This document shows, one piece after another, positions 10,387-23,048 of a stretch of DNA of 64,000 nucleotides; within the stretch, counting starts at the first letter, position 1, and the number at the start of each line of letters is the position of its first letter. The DNA is taken from contig CM035357.1 in NCBI GenBank assembly GCA_020137815.1, forward strand, positions 2,093,020-2,157,019. The letters are read 5' to 3'. Position numbers and translations under genes: made by a program. The notes beneath the pieces are model-generated. The model saw only the letters and a program-made list of their open reading frames with translations. It was not told where the DNA came from and searched no databases. Origin of the DNA: Hormiphora californensis (Eukaryota > Ctenophora > Tentaculata > Cydippida > Pleurobrachiidae).

Positions 10387-13300
10387 ATGGAGAAGATCCG
10401 GTCTCTCATAGCAACACATCAGCAGAAATCAATTGACTCAGTCGAGGATGAACCCATATTCCTGAATGAAAAACATATCTCGACCAAGGTACAGTTTATA
10501 GTCTTGTCCGACTGCACTCTCCCCGCTCCTCAGTTCGAACAAAATAAACTGTTTGCTGACAAGCACATTTAGCACAATTTTTTTCCTGCAACTAACTATT
10601 GTAATTTCTGTCTCTTTCTCAGAAAGACTGGGAAGACCACAAGGATGATCCGGAAGAGAGGGACGAGGTGATGAAGGGTATTGCTGGACACCTGTTTACT
10701 GCTGAGAGTGATCCTAACCTGAAACTTCTCGAGGAGCTACCTGAGGTGAGTTTGGGCACGTCACGCCCCTCTGTACAGGCAAGAGGTGGGTGCACTAATT
10801 TACAAAACACACCTGAGATTTCAATTTTATGTCCATTTATCCGCCCGGTATGTATATCGAGGTTCCGATAAATCATGGTATCTGACAGTTATTTACCCTC
10901 AGGATAAAGCGGATCTAATAGAACTAGAAGAGAAACGTCACCGAATGAGGCTGCAGCACTACTTTGTGGGCAGGAAACTAACCTCCGAGCTCCTCTCCAA
11001 AAAGGACGAGTTTGGCCTGGAATTAGATCGGGTTATAGGGCTGGAACAGGATCTCCAGAAGACATTTGCCGTTACCATGGATATCAGATTCTCGGTGAAA
11101 CAGGCTAAGTTAGGGCTAACGGATGGAGCAATAACTCTGTTGGGGCATTATGCTCAGAGACAGAGGCTGATTTCGTTACTCAACACGCTAAAGACGATAA
11201 AGATACTTCACAAGACTGATGAGAGGTTGAAGGAGTTGATTGAGAAAGAGGATTTCCCTGGGGCTATCCAGCTGTGCAGGTAATGATATTTAGTTGATTA
11301 GTTAATTAGTTAGTTAATTAGTTAGTTAATTAACTAAAAACTCTACAGTATTTATTAAATTTGATCAAATCAATCCGCCCCATTCTTACAACAATCACCC
11401 TTGAGGCTGGTGACACCCTGACACCAATGAGTACTAACTAATTGTCTAACCAATTACAGTCGGACCCCGATTTACCGGGCCCCGATTTACCGGAACCCCG
11501 ATTTACCGGGAGGATTTCTTTCCCCCGATTTTTTTTTGGAAAATTTTCGAAGTTTTGCCGGTTGGTAAACTTGCATTTGCAATTCGCTAGGTCTAATGGG
11601 GATCACGTATCGGTTCGTTTCAAACCTTCTAATTAGCGGCAGGACACGTGATAAGATGTACCGATTCGAAACACGATTCGAACGTGTCTGGTATACCTTA
11701 GAAAAATTTCATAACTTTTTTGCAAAATTTTACAGAATGATTGTCAATGCTTTGATCGATGCTCCCCGTAAATTTTCAGAGAAAAAGTTATTTTGAAATT
11801 TTGATACTTCCTCACCCCGCTTAGGGTGCCCAGATTCGGCATGGTATCACGTATCGGTTCGTTTCGAACCATCTAATTAGCGGCAGGACACGTGATAAGA
11901 TGCACCGATTCGAAACACGATTCGAGCGTGGCTGGTATACCTTAGAAAAATTTCATAACTTTTTTTGCAAAATTTTACAGAATCATTGTCAATGCTTTGA
12001 TCGCTGCTCCCCGTAAATTTTCAGAGAAAAAGTTATTTTGAAACTTTGATACTTCCTCACCCCGCTTAGGGTGCCCAGATTCGGCATGGTATCACGTATC
12101 GGTTCGTTTCGAACCGTCTAATTAGCGGCATGACATGCGATAACATGCACCGATTCGAAACACGATTCGGACTCGGTCGGGGTGGTTTACCTTAGAAAAA
12201 GTTTTTACAATTTTTCTTGAATTTTTTAAATTTTCTATTTCTAATGACAGAAGCAATGATCATATTGTCATCAATAAATGTATACTATACAGTTAGAGGT
12301 GTCTTGGTATAGAATTTTGGACAAAAGTAGGATTTATGGGTATAGTAGGGTTTATGGGTCAAATATGCTCTACCCCGATATACCGGGCACCCCGATTTAC
12401 CGGGCAAAATGGCTTCCCCCGAGGATCCCGGTAAATCGGGGTCCGACTGTAATTAACTTGACTCAACTTCAGAGATTGTCAGCACGCAGCGGTAACCTTC
12501 CGACAGTACAAGTGCATCCAGGATCTAAACTCGAAACTCAAGGATACTGCTGTGCTGATAGAGGAACGACTTGATGAGGTACTATTAATAACCTACTAAT
12601 TAGTAAATAAATTAGTAAATTGTACTGTTATTTTCCCACAGCAGCCTGGTTCCTTCATTCCTCATTCTACAAAAGAGGGGGGGGTGTCAGAACTCGTATC
12701 CCTTTTTTACCAATCTCAATAAATTTCTAACCTTGACTCCAAAAGTCCAACCCGGTCCAACCCCTCTCATGAATTTCTAACCTCCAAGTTCCAGCCCCTC
12801 TGACCTCTCACATCTAATTCTTTACCAGGTGCTATCTGTGATGTGTGTTAGTTTTGATCATGAGAGATACAGTAAGATTACCACGGCGTACCTTCTGCTG
12901 GGCAAGTTACAGAGTGCTATGGATCAACTTCACATGCACTTTACCTCTGCCATCCATTCTCGGGTCTACGAGACCGTTTACAGGTGAGTCGAATTGGGTT
13001 TTAAACCGGTGGACAAATCTTCTTTTCTCCCCCCGTATTCTTTTCTCCCTCTGTCTCCCTCCCTAGTCCCTCCCTCTTCCTACAATTTCCACTCTCCTAC
13101 AATTCTCCTACCTCAGGTTTGCAAGTAACACCTCAGCGGACCAAAAGATCCGCTACGAACTACTCTGTAAGGGAGTTCCCCACGAGCATTACATACCCTG
13201 TCTCTCTCATCTCCTAACTACCCTCTGGGCTATAATGGGGAGCTACCAAAAGATGCTGGCCTACCACGAAAAGGAGCAGCTGTGTGCCGATAAACTCTCC

Positions 13301-15008
13301 CAATTTGACCGGAACTATGTGCAACAAAAGCTCCAACTTGGCCTCGCTAGGATCTGGATGGATGTGCAGAACAAAGTGAATCATTACCTTCTAGCCCAGG
13401 ATCTCTCGATATTCCAGTTTGATGATTTCATCAAAGTCCTGGATCTGGTAAACCGGTTGATACACGTGGGACAAGAGTTTTGTGGCACGCCCAATATCCC
13501 ATGTGACCTTCTCAGGGATCCCCTTCGAGCCCAATCCGTCCAGTACTTCCGGAGGTACCACCAGAGTCGGGCGGAGGAGGTGTCCATGTTCCTGAACTAA
13601 TGAGCTCTGGGTCCTGCTCCCCGTTAAACCGACCTTCACAACCCTCCAGTTGAATGAATTTAGGTTCATGGCACAGCATGACGAACGGAGTTCTAACAAC
13701 GATAAGATGAGGCTGAATGAGAGCCACTGCGGGTACTTTCTCCCCTGACTCCCCATCTCCCTTTGTGTTCGCATGATGAAGAGACAGTTGAAGGAGAGCT
13801 TTCTTTGGGAGTTGCGAGTCTGATGAAGAGGAGGATAGTTGTGATGACGAGCTGAAACGTGACTTTGTGGAGGATGGTGATAGTCAACCAGTGGTGGGAG
13901 GAGGAGGAAGGAGGAAGAGGCAATCAAGTAACGCCCCTAAAACCAACTTCCATAATAGTTCCAGGGATGGACCGATAGTAACGAACACCACGCTCATTGT
14001 GCTCCGGTATTTCGGAAAGTACATGCTGATGATGGATAGTCTGAAGCCCGATCGCATTTGATGTTCTCGTCAGTATGTCCCAGTTGTTTGAGTACTACAT
14101 GTACGCGGTGTATGTGTTCTTCGCGTCCGACCAATGTGGAGACCATCAACCCAAGACTGGCAGGGTTGTTGCTAAAAATAGAAAACTACCATTATTATGG
14201 GAGAGGAACCGAGACAGGATGGGGTCAACATACCCCCGCCCCAGGTTATGGAGGCTATTAATCTCCGAGATCCACATGACCTATTTGGGTTACGAGAGCG
14301 GCTTATAGCCACCGAATCCCTCGTCTTCCTCGCCTCACAATTCGATCTCTGGAAGGGATACCTAGACAACCAGATTACCAGAGGACAAACTCAGTTTCCT
14401 TAACAACTTCTACTCCCAAACCCTGCCCCTGGCCCGAGAACTCCGTGAGACGGTATACAACGGGGTAGGCGGCCAAGGCTATGAGTTATAATGAGATCCA
14501 GAGTGTCATGGCAACCGTGCGATGGGATACCAAGGAACTTATGGACCAACCTAATGGTTATGTAAATAAAATGGTAGGGAGAAATGGAGAGCCTTCAACG
14601 GAAACTCAGCTCAGTCAGCCAGTGTGTTCCCATCCCAGTTGAGGTCTACAGAATGATCTGGTCACTGTGCCTCTCTCAGATGTGTGTGGTGTTTCTTGAG
14701 GGGTTCGGGCTCTGCTAAAAAGTGTACACACTGAGGGCCGTGCTTGGATGCAGTTGGACTTTCAGCAGTTTATTGTGCAGATTGACCGGTTCATCACGAT
14801 TAAACCTGTACCCGGGAAGGGTCCAGTGGATAATTTTATCAAGGCGTACTATCTGACGGAGGGTGATCTAGAGCAGTGGATTAGAGAGAATTATATGGAT
14901 TATACGAGTAAGCAGTTGAATAGTCTGATCAACTGTACGACAACACAGATCAGTAAAATGATGCAAAGGAATAGGTTGAGTAACCTGGTTGATGAACTTA
15001 TGAAGTAG
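10387..15008 (+). CDS. VPS50: Syndetin / VPS50, EARP complex subunit; 3' half frame-disrupted
   Basis: Syndetin replaces VPS54 in the EARP tether, which returns cargo from endosomes to the plasma membrane. Exons 10387-10488, 10623-10745, 10903-11279, 12473-12578 and 12829-12983 join in phase, and a long last exon begins at 13117. Recognisable pieces include the coiled-coil N-terminal region (LLNTLKTIKILHKTDERLKE, DFPGAIQLCR), then FDDFIKVLDLVNRL, VTNTTLIVLRYFGKYM, MSQLFEYYMYAVYVFF, ATESLVFLASQFD and the C-terminal MQLDFQQFIVQID and FIKAYYLTEGDLEQWI. The frame closes at TAA 13598-13600, and homologous sequence then continues in shifting frames, with about eight changes up to the stop at 15006-15008. 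No intron signals explain these shifts. Identity is secure; whether the gene is functional is not. A 1 kb pogo-like element sits in the third intron. Confidence 0.85.
11457..12449. mobile_element. Pogo-like TIR element in VPS50 intron 3
   Basis: Ends CAGTCGGACCCCGATTTACC and its reverse complement, each abutting TA. Inside, a unit of about 250 bp containing GGTATCACGTATCGGTT and GATTCGAAACACGATTCG is repeated two to three times. Non-coding. The flanking exons 3 and 4 still join in phase. Confidence 0.85.
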
Positions 15009-15698
15009 AATTATACTGGGGAGGGGGAAGTTAATTAAAGTTAAAGAACACGTCCAGCTACAATCAATTGAATTTAATCGACTGGTATACCACATGTTCT
15101 ACTGTAGAAATTTACTGATATTGATACGCTTAGGAATCTGGAAGATATTTTAGGGCCTATGCTGTCAGGCATCTTGCTGACCCTTTCTCGCGTCCATCGC
15201 TCGTATGAGCGGGGCGAGGAGAGTGACTAAGCATTGCACTGACAGGGGCCTAGAGGTCGTGGGTTAATTTGTACAGCTCCTTCATAGTAGTAGACGAATA
15301 TATTTGCAAACTCTTTGTTTACTAAGATCTCAGTGCAGAGAACCTGCTCAATTACAAGTTTAGTCTAGTGATGATGTGTTTCAACGCTCTGATCATGATT
15401 TATTTGATGACCGTGACTCTATCTTTATATCGCAAGGATATTGAGTTTCTGTCACACTGTCATGTTGGTGAAAATCTCGTCGAGGGTAGAGAAATAATAT
15501 TACTGCTTTCGAATTTGTACCATCTTTGGGCTTTGGCAATCGATATAATATTGTGTTTATAGTAACTGTTCAAATACCAAGATTGAATACCCTGGTTGGT
15601 TTATTAATATTATGGAGAAGGACTCTGATCTGTGTTCGTGCTGTGTTAAATTTTGTTTGCTGGTGAATTTAATTGTTGAAGAGTGATTGTGTGTGTGC

Positions 15699-15760
<62 letters not shown>

Positions 15761-16131
15761 GAGAGAGAGAGAGAACGAGAGAGAGATACAATGGCTATGT
15801 GTGTGGTGTGATTTCGTTTGAGTACCTCACGTGCTTCTTTGTGTACTCAGATTCCCCCGAATCCTCATCTCCCTACCAAACAATACCTTTCCTCTCTTTC
15901 TCCAGTACTGCTGCAGTCGACAATACTACTATTGCACCTGTCAGAGCATTGACAGTATTGCACAGAACAGATCTATGACCTGATTCATTGCTTTTAGTAG
16001 ATACACAAAACAATAAAATATTAGGAAGTAAATCATGCTTAGAATGCATTCATGGGGGGGGGGGGTCATGTTAATGTTAACGTTTCAATTCACGAATATT
16101 TCTAAAAGTTAACAAATTATTGAGGCCAATC
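15009..16131. other. Gene-free stretch after VPS50
   Basis: Contains a (GA)n microsatellite at about 15703-15788 and a solo G-tract end (near 16051) followed by TCATGTTAATGTTAACG, which resembles one terminus of the G-tract TIR family with no partner. No convincing exon was seen. Confidence 0.6.
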
Positions 16132-18454
16132 GGGGGGGGCGACATGTTAATTGTTAATAAATCACCTCTTTTTTTCGATTTTGTTAATTAACGTTAATTA
16201 ACAAAATTAACAAAGTTAACAAATCAGCAAAAACTGTTCTTATTGGTTGATAATACGACTTTAACTGGTTTAATTTTATAGTTTAATGACTTTTCTAACA
16301 CATATAAACCCAAACAAGGCCTCTTCCGATAACCAAAGTCCGACATACATGTTTTTTGGCTCAAAATCGATAAAATCCAAAAGTTACAAATATTTCAATT
16401 TAGCGTATAAAATCTCACTTTAACGTGATTTTTTCATCGATAATCGATTCTTTGAACGAAAGAAGATGATGTACAACGTTTCTGTCGGAAAAAGAAACAA
16501 AATATTTCCAAAATCAATTTTTGGTCAAAAATTGAAATTTTGCTTCGCTACAAATCCTTGTGTTTTTTTAGAAAAATTGATTTTTGGGATATTTTTGTTT
16601 TATGGTAAATTCATGAGTCTCAATTAGTTTTTAGGGTTTAAAAAAGGTGGATTAGGGTCAATTGACTTCGATTGCGGTTTAGTTTGGCTAGTTTTTATTA
16701 AAATTTACACAATGGAACAAATCGCTGTAGAAAAGCCGTAGTATAGGTTAGTAGGAGTGTGCAAATCGTGCAAAAGGAACAACTTTGCTCGCAGAACAAG
16801 TGTTAAATACCAAAAACACGTGCTAAAGGTGATTTAGATGGCATAAATGGCATTTGTTAACGTTTGTTAACTTTTTGTTAATTTTGTTAATAAATCACCT
16901 GTTTTCTCGATGTTAATACAGTCGGACCCCGATTGAACGGCACCCTCGGGGGAAAGGGTTTTGTCCGTTAAATCGGGGTGTCCGTTAAATCGGGGTAGAT
17001 CATATTTGGCCCATAAAACCCTATTTTTGTCCAAAATGCTGTACTAAAACACCTCTAAGTATTAAATGCAACGTCCATGTATTGATTACATGATCATATC
17101 TGATTAGAAAAAGAAAGTAATTTCAAAATTTTATAAGGTACTATGAAACCCGATAGTTGATTTATCAGTCGTTTGAAGATTTTGCGCGCTCATGATAACT
17201 GCTAGCTGGGGGATTTAACACCCTGCTCGCGATTTATCAGGCCAGTGTCCTTTTTCACGCGTTTCTCTTCATTTGAATAACATGCGTGTAAAATTCTAAG
17301 TATTGAAAATGTGTGTAAACACACAGTTCTGTCAACAAAAGAAAGGGGAAACATGTCTGCAACACGTTTCAATGTTATCTCTCTCATAAGGAGTGAAAAG
17401 AATCACATTCCATTCATTTCTCTCTCTCATTGTCTCTTTTACTGTTCATTACCTCTGACAGTGTGTATTGCCCCTAATCTTTCTCTCTCTTTCTCAAACA
17501 TGTTAGGAACAGTAGACACTAAGTCTACACACATTTTCAGGGTATCTGTTGACTATTTACCAGCAGTTCTAGTGTGTTTCACCTTGTGTTGTGTCTCTTA
17601 TTTGTGTGTAATTACTATCGGGTTTCATAAAATATGAACGTTTGTTAGCCTATCGCGTTATAGGTTTAAATCACCTCCCCCTCACCCTCGGCTGGCGCCT
17701 CGGGATCGGAGTCGGGATTTAAACCAGTTTAATCGCCCTGCCGGGCGATTAAACTCCAGTTGGCTGTCCCCAGCTCGCGCTGGGAACAGCCAACTTCATA
17801 ACGCGCCAGTCTACAAACGTTCATACTTCATATATCAACCACGTCCGAATCGTTTATCGAATCAGTGCATCTTATCACATGTCTTGCTGCTAATTAGACG
17901 AACCGATACGTGATACCATGCCGAATCGGGGCACTTTAAGCGGGGTGAGGAAGAATTTGAATTTCAAAATATATTTTTCTCTGAAAATTCATGGGGAGCA
18001 CCGATCAAAGCATTGACAATCATTCTGTAAAATTTTGCAAAAAAATTCATGAAAATTTTTCAAAGGTATATCAACCACGTCCGAATCGTGTTACGAATCA
18101 GTGCATTTTATCGCACGTCCTGTCGCTAATTAGACGATTCCAAACGAACCGATACGTGATCCCCATGAGGCCAGTTTAACAAGCGTCAAAATTGCGATTC
18201 GATGGGCCTCATGGGGATCACATATCTGTTCGTTTTGAACCGTCTAATTACCGGCAAGACATGCAATAAGATGCACCGATTCGAAACACGATTCGGACGT
18301 GGTTTTTCAAAAAAATTTTCAAAAAAAAATTTCAAAAAAAATTTTGGGGGAAATTTATCCTGCCGTTAAATCGGGGTGCCGCTAAATCGGGGGCCGTTAA
18401 ATCGGGGTCCGACTGTATTAACAAAGTTAACAAAATTAACATGTCGCACCCCCC
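16132..18454. mobile_element. Second G-tract TIR element, split by a pogo-like insertion
   Basis: Ends GGGGGGGCGACATGTTAAT and its complement are directly flanked by GGCCAATC on both sides, an 8-bp target duplication. Sequence 16132-16918 matches 8022-8816 closely and 18416-18454 matches the last part of that copy. The 1.5 kb between is a pogo-like element inserted at a TA. The TIR element itself is therefore about 0.83 kb, as at 8 kb. Confidence 0.85.
16919..18415. mobile_element. Pogo-like TIR element nested in the G-tract element
   Basis: Begins CAGTCGGACCCCGATTGAAC and ends in the complement, with TA on both sides. Contains the same internal modules as the 0.1 and 11.5 kb copies. About 17141-17845 (starting ACTATGAAACCCGATAG) is an extra internal block not shared with those copies; its border TATGAAACCCGATAG reappears inverted near 17618-17632, so it may itself be a further nested palindromic insertion. 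Confidence 0.8.
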
Positions 18455-18908
18455 GGCCAATCATTTATCTTTGAGATCATTTTGACGATAACAGTGTTTG
18501 TAGGAAAAGTGCTAAGTGGCAGACTATCATCCTGAACTATTTTTAGATGAGATCCGTACAAGATCTTACATCTCAAACAAACTATTTCATCATAATTTGT
18601 TTTTTCATTTTCAGTCACGCATGGTTCCAGACTTTACCAGGGGCTGTCTCTGAGACCGCAAAATTCGTTGTGTGGTCCGCACAAAAGACTAGCAAATTTG
18701 GGTGGGTTGTACAAATAAGCACACTGAGCGTGCAAATGATGGAGTTTCGCCAATTTTTTTGTACTGTGGGATTCACAAGGCTTTCACCTACTGCTTAGTG
18801 AAAACCCGGTGGAAAACGGTTGATCACAAGCTTTGCAGTGATCTAAACCGCTGGGAACTTCATTTCATAGTGTATTTCATATTTGGTGGGGTACGGCTCT
18901 TTATCCGC

Positions 18909-21900
18909 CTATCACTAAAAATTGAGATAGAAACTCGAAAAAAATCGTCTCATGAGTCATCCAAAATCGTCCATTCTACCGATTCCCGGGTCGTTTGGGG
19001 TTCCAGGCCCAACCGTCTGGGAGCCTATTGCCACATAAGTAAAAAAAGCCGGTTGATTTTTCGACCGGGTCATTTTGCGGTCTCACCAAGTATCACGTGA
19101 TCTGATCACATGATCTGAGGTGTTGAAAATTGGATTTTATGTGGTTATTTGAGTCTGCAAAACGACTTTTACAAGTAAACATATGAATCTCTCTCCCTCC
19201 CACTATTTTACATTACAATCTCACTTGTGTGTGCACAGTTACACACAAAAGGGGGGGGGACCTTCCACCCTTCTGCTTCACAGGACTGTGGACCAAGGGC
19301 AGTGCTGATCAAACTGTAAACATTTGCAACTAATTGATATCAAAGCAAAAATCACTCTACCCGACTAATTTCAATAGGCTGAATCACATGAGCAACTTTT
19401 TAAAGATCTCAGAGGTCGATAAAGTGCTGTAATTGGTTATAATAGGGTCTAATTGATCTAAATCACAACTTCTCCCATGAAAACGCTATGAATTCGTATG
19501 AGGGCACTATACCCACTGACTTGGATACCCTGATTCACATAAGCATCTTTTCTAAGCTCTCAGAGATCGAGAAAGTGCTCTAATTGAGGATAATTGATCA
19601 AAATAATTACCACTTTTCCCTGTAATCCCTATAAGTTCATTTGGAGACACTTACCCACTGATTTTGATACCCTGATTCACATCAACAGGGCATGAGTATC
19701 TTTTATAAGCTCTTATTTGTCATGTGGAAAGAGTGCTCTAATTGAGCACAATTGGATCTAATTGATCGAAATTACGATTCCTCTCAAGAAACGCTATAAA
19801 TATGTGTGAGGGCACTTTACCCACTATTTTGCATACTCTGATTCGAATGAACAACTATTCCAAGTTCTCAATGGTGGATAAAGTGCTCTAATTGAGCGTA
19901 ATTGGGTCCAATTGACTAAATAATTACCACTTTTCATAAGTTCATAAGTTCATTTTAGTCAGGGCATATGATGCCAAAAAATGCTGAAAAAGGACATAAT
20001 TGTTATCAAGCTAATTCTACTTCTAGTAGGCTCTAATAGGTCCCGGCCCTGGAAACACCAAAAAAATTGGCCGCGGTTTTATCAATGAAGAAGTTGGGTT
20101 TTTCGGCCACGCCCTTTTACCCATGTTTTGAGCCTTCTGGCGAAAACCAAAACAGGGCTTAGGAAAGGAGTAGAGGCAAATCTAAGGACACTAAAATGTG
20201 TAGCGTCCTCGCATTAGTGGGGGTAGGTGCGGAAATTAAGTCTCTATCTCATCTGGTTAATTAGATAATTGGATAATTAGATGAGCAGGAGATGCGCATA
20301 ACCGTTTTTTGGCTATACGGCTATAGCCACTCTGGAGTGGTTTAGAGACTTTTCACTGGTGCCATTTTGTTCAGAAGAAAAAGTTAATCTAAGAGTTGTG
20401 AAGAAATTTATGGTCTATCTCTAACCGTTCTGTGGATATTTGCGATCAAAGTATGCCAACTTACTTATTTTTTGGCATTTTAGGCTAATTTTCGAGTACA
20501 TTGGCATACTTTGACCGCAAATATCCACAGAACGGTTAGAGATAGACCATAAATAGTCGGGACGAATCTCTCACAAAAAGAAGTGGTTGACTCACTATTT
20601 GGTGAAAAGCAAATTCCGGTTGTAACCCACCTATTTTGACCCGCTGAACACGATCCCGTCCATAGGTAAGCTCGCAAAAGTGAAGAAAATGCCCAAATCG
20701 GCCACGCCCTTTTACCAGTATTTTCAGCCTGTAGCCAAAAACATAAATCCTCTTAGAATAGGAGTAGAGACAAATCTGAGGGCACTAAAGTGATCAGCGC
20801 CCTCGCATTAGTGGGGGTAGGTGCTGGAATTAAGTCTCTATCTCATCTGGTTAATTAGATAATTGGATAATTAGGTTTGTGCATAACCGTTTTTTGGCTA
20901 TATGGCTATAGCCACTTAGGAATGGTTTAGAGACTTTTCACTGGCGCCATTTTGTAGGCAATAGCCAAGTTATGGGGGGTCGACGTCGGACTTTTAAGCT
21001 CTATCTCCAACCGTTTAGCCGTTATTAGGCTTAATCGATGCTCAAAATGAGCGAAAAACGGTAAAAAGCCCGATTTTGAGCATCGTTTAAGCCAAATAAC
21101 GGCTAAACGGTTGGAGATAGAGCTTAAAAGTTCGACGTCGACCCCCCATAACTTGGCTATTGCCTACAAAATGGCGCCAGTGAAAAGTCTCTAAACCATT
21201 CCTAAGTGGCTATAGCCATATAGCCAAAAAACGGTTATGCGCAAACCTAATTATCCAATTATCTAATTAACCAGATGAGATAGAGACTTAATTCCAGCAC
21301 CTACCCCCACTAATGCGAGGGCGCTGATCACTTTAGTGCCCTCAGATTTGTCTCTACTCCTATTCTAAGAGGATTTGGCTATTTGGCTATATGTTTTTGG
21401 CTATAGGCTGAAAATACAGGTAAAAGGGCGTGGCCGATTTGGGCATTTTCTTCACTTTTGCGAGCTTACCTATGGACGGGATCGTGTTCAGCGGGTCAAA
21501 ATAGGTGGGTTACAACCGGAATTTGCTTTTCACCAAATAGTGAGTCAAAAAATTGAGATTCGCCCCGACTAAAATTTCTTCACAACTCTTAGATTAACTT
21601 TTTCTTCTGAACAAAATGGTACCAGTGAAAAGTCTTTAAACCACTCCAGAGTGGCTATAGCCGTATAGCCAAAAAACGGTTATGTGCATCTCCTGCTCAT
21701 CTAATTATCCAATTATCTAATTAACCAGATGAGATAGAGACTTAATTTCCGCACCTACCCCCACTAATGCGAAGATGCTACACAATTTAGTGTCCTTAGA
21801 TTTGTCTCTACTCCTTTCCTAAGCCCTGTTTTGGTTTTCGCTAGAAGGCTAAAAACATAGGTAAAAGGGCGTGGCCCAAAAACCCAACTTTTTCATTGAT

Positions 21901-22954
21901 AAAACCGCGGCCAATTTTTTTGGTGTTTCTAGGGACCTATTAGAGCCTACTAGAAGTAGAATCAGCTTGATAACAATTATGCCCTCATTTTGTCATCATA
22001 TGCCATGACTATTTGGAGACACTTAGCACACTGATTTGAGAGAGAGGGCACCCTACAGGAGTCGAATGTTAATTATTCTGGTCAATTAGACCCAATTACG
22101 CTCAATTAGAGCACTTTTTCCACAAATAAGAGCTTTTAAAAGATACTCATGCCCTGTTCATGTGAATCAGGGTATCAAAATCAGTGGGTAAGTGTCTCCA
22201 AATGAACTTCAGAGATTACAGGGAAAAGTGGTAATTATTTTGGTCAATTGGACCCAATTAGAGCACTTTCTCGATCTCTGAGAGCTTAGAAAAGATGCTC
22301 ATGTGAATCAGGGTATCCAAGTCAGTGGGTATAGTGCCCTCATACGACTTCATAGCGTTTTCAGGGGAGAAGTTGTAATTTCGATCAATTAGACCCTATT
22401 ACATAGACCCTATTACATGTATAACCAATTAGATCACTTTATCGACCTCTGAGATCTTTAAAAAGTTGCTCATGTGATTCAGCCTATTGAAATTAGTCGG
22501 GTAGAGTGATTTTTGCTTTGATATCAATTAGTTGCAAATGTTTACAGTTTGATCAGCACTGCCCTTGGTCCACAGTCCTGTGAAGCAGAAGGGTGGAAGG
22601 TCCCCCCCCCCTTTTGTGTGTAACTGTGCACACACAAGTGAGATTGTAATGTAAAATAGTGGGAGGGAGAGAGATTCATATGTTTACTTGTAAAAGTCGT
22701 TTTGCAGACTCAAATAACCACATAAAATCCAATTTTCAACACCTCAGATCATGTGATCAGATCACGTGATACTTGGTGAGACCGCAAAATGACCCGGTCG
22801 AAAAATCAACCGGCTTTTTTTACTTATGTGGCAATAGGCTCCCAGACGGTTGGGCCTGGAACCCCAAACGACCCGGGAATCGGTAGAATGGACGATTTTG
22901 GATGACTCATGAGACGATTTTTTTCGAGTTTCTATCTCAATTTTTAGTGATAGT
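18909..22954. repeat. 4 kb near-palindrome (foldback-type element)
   Basis: Sequence from CTATCACTAAAAATTGAG at 18909 is mirrored as its reverse complement ending at 22954. The arms are about 2.15 and 1.9 kb and meet near 21060 around GCTCAAAATGAGC. Matching motifs appear at equal distances, for example TATCACGTGATCTGATC, CAGGACTGTGGACCAAGGG, GATCAGCACTGCCC and CTACCCCCACTAATGCG. The left arm carries an extra internal hairpin near 20400-20560, which explains most of the length difference. No reading frame of interest lies in it. The centre resembles the core of the palindrome at 60.0-61.2 kb, so this is a repeated family. It ends 95 bp before a GPCR start codon. Confidence 0.85.
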
Positions 22955-23048
22955 CTTTGACGTCACGTCGTCACAATAACGCGGTACATGGTAATAGTAT
23001 AAAGCGTATCTTTGGTTCTATAATTCTTTCACTTCTTTGGTCTCTAAG

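Noticed and set aside
22616-23048. Possibility that the GPCR gene lies inside the palindromic element
   Set aside because: Inverted symmetry ends at 22954, before the start codon, and no second boundary was found downstream of 26549.
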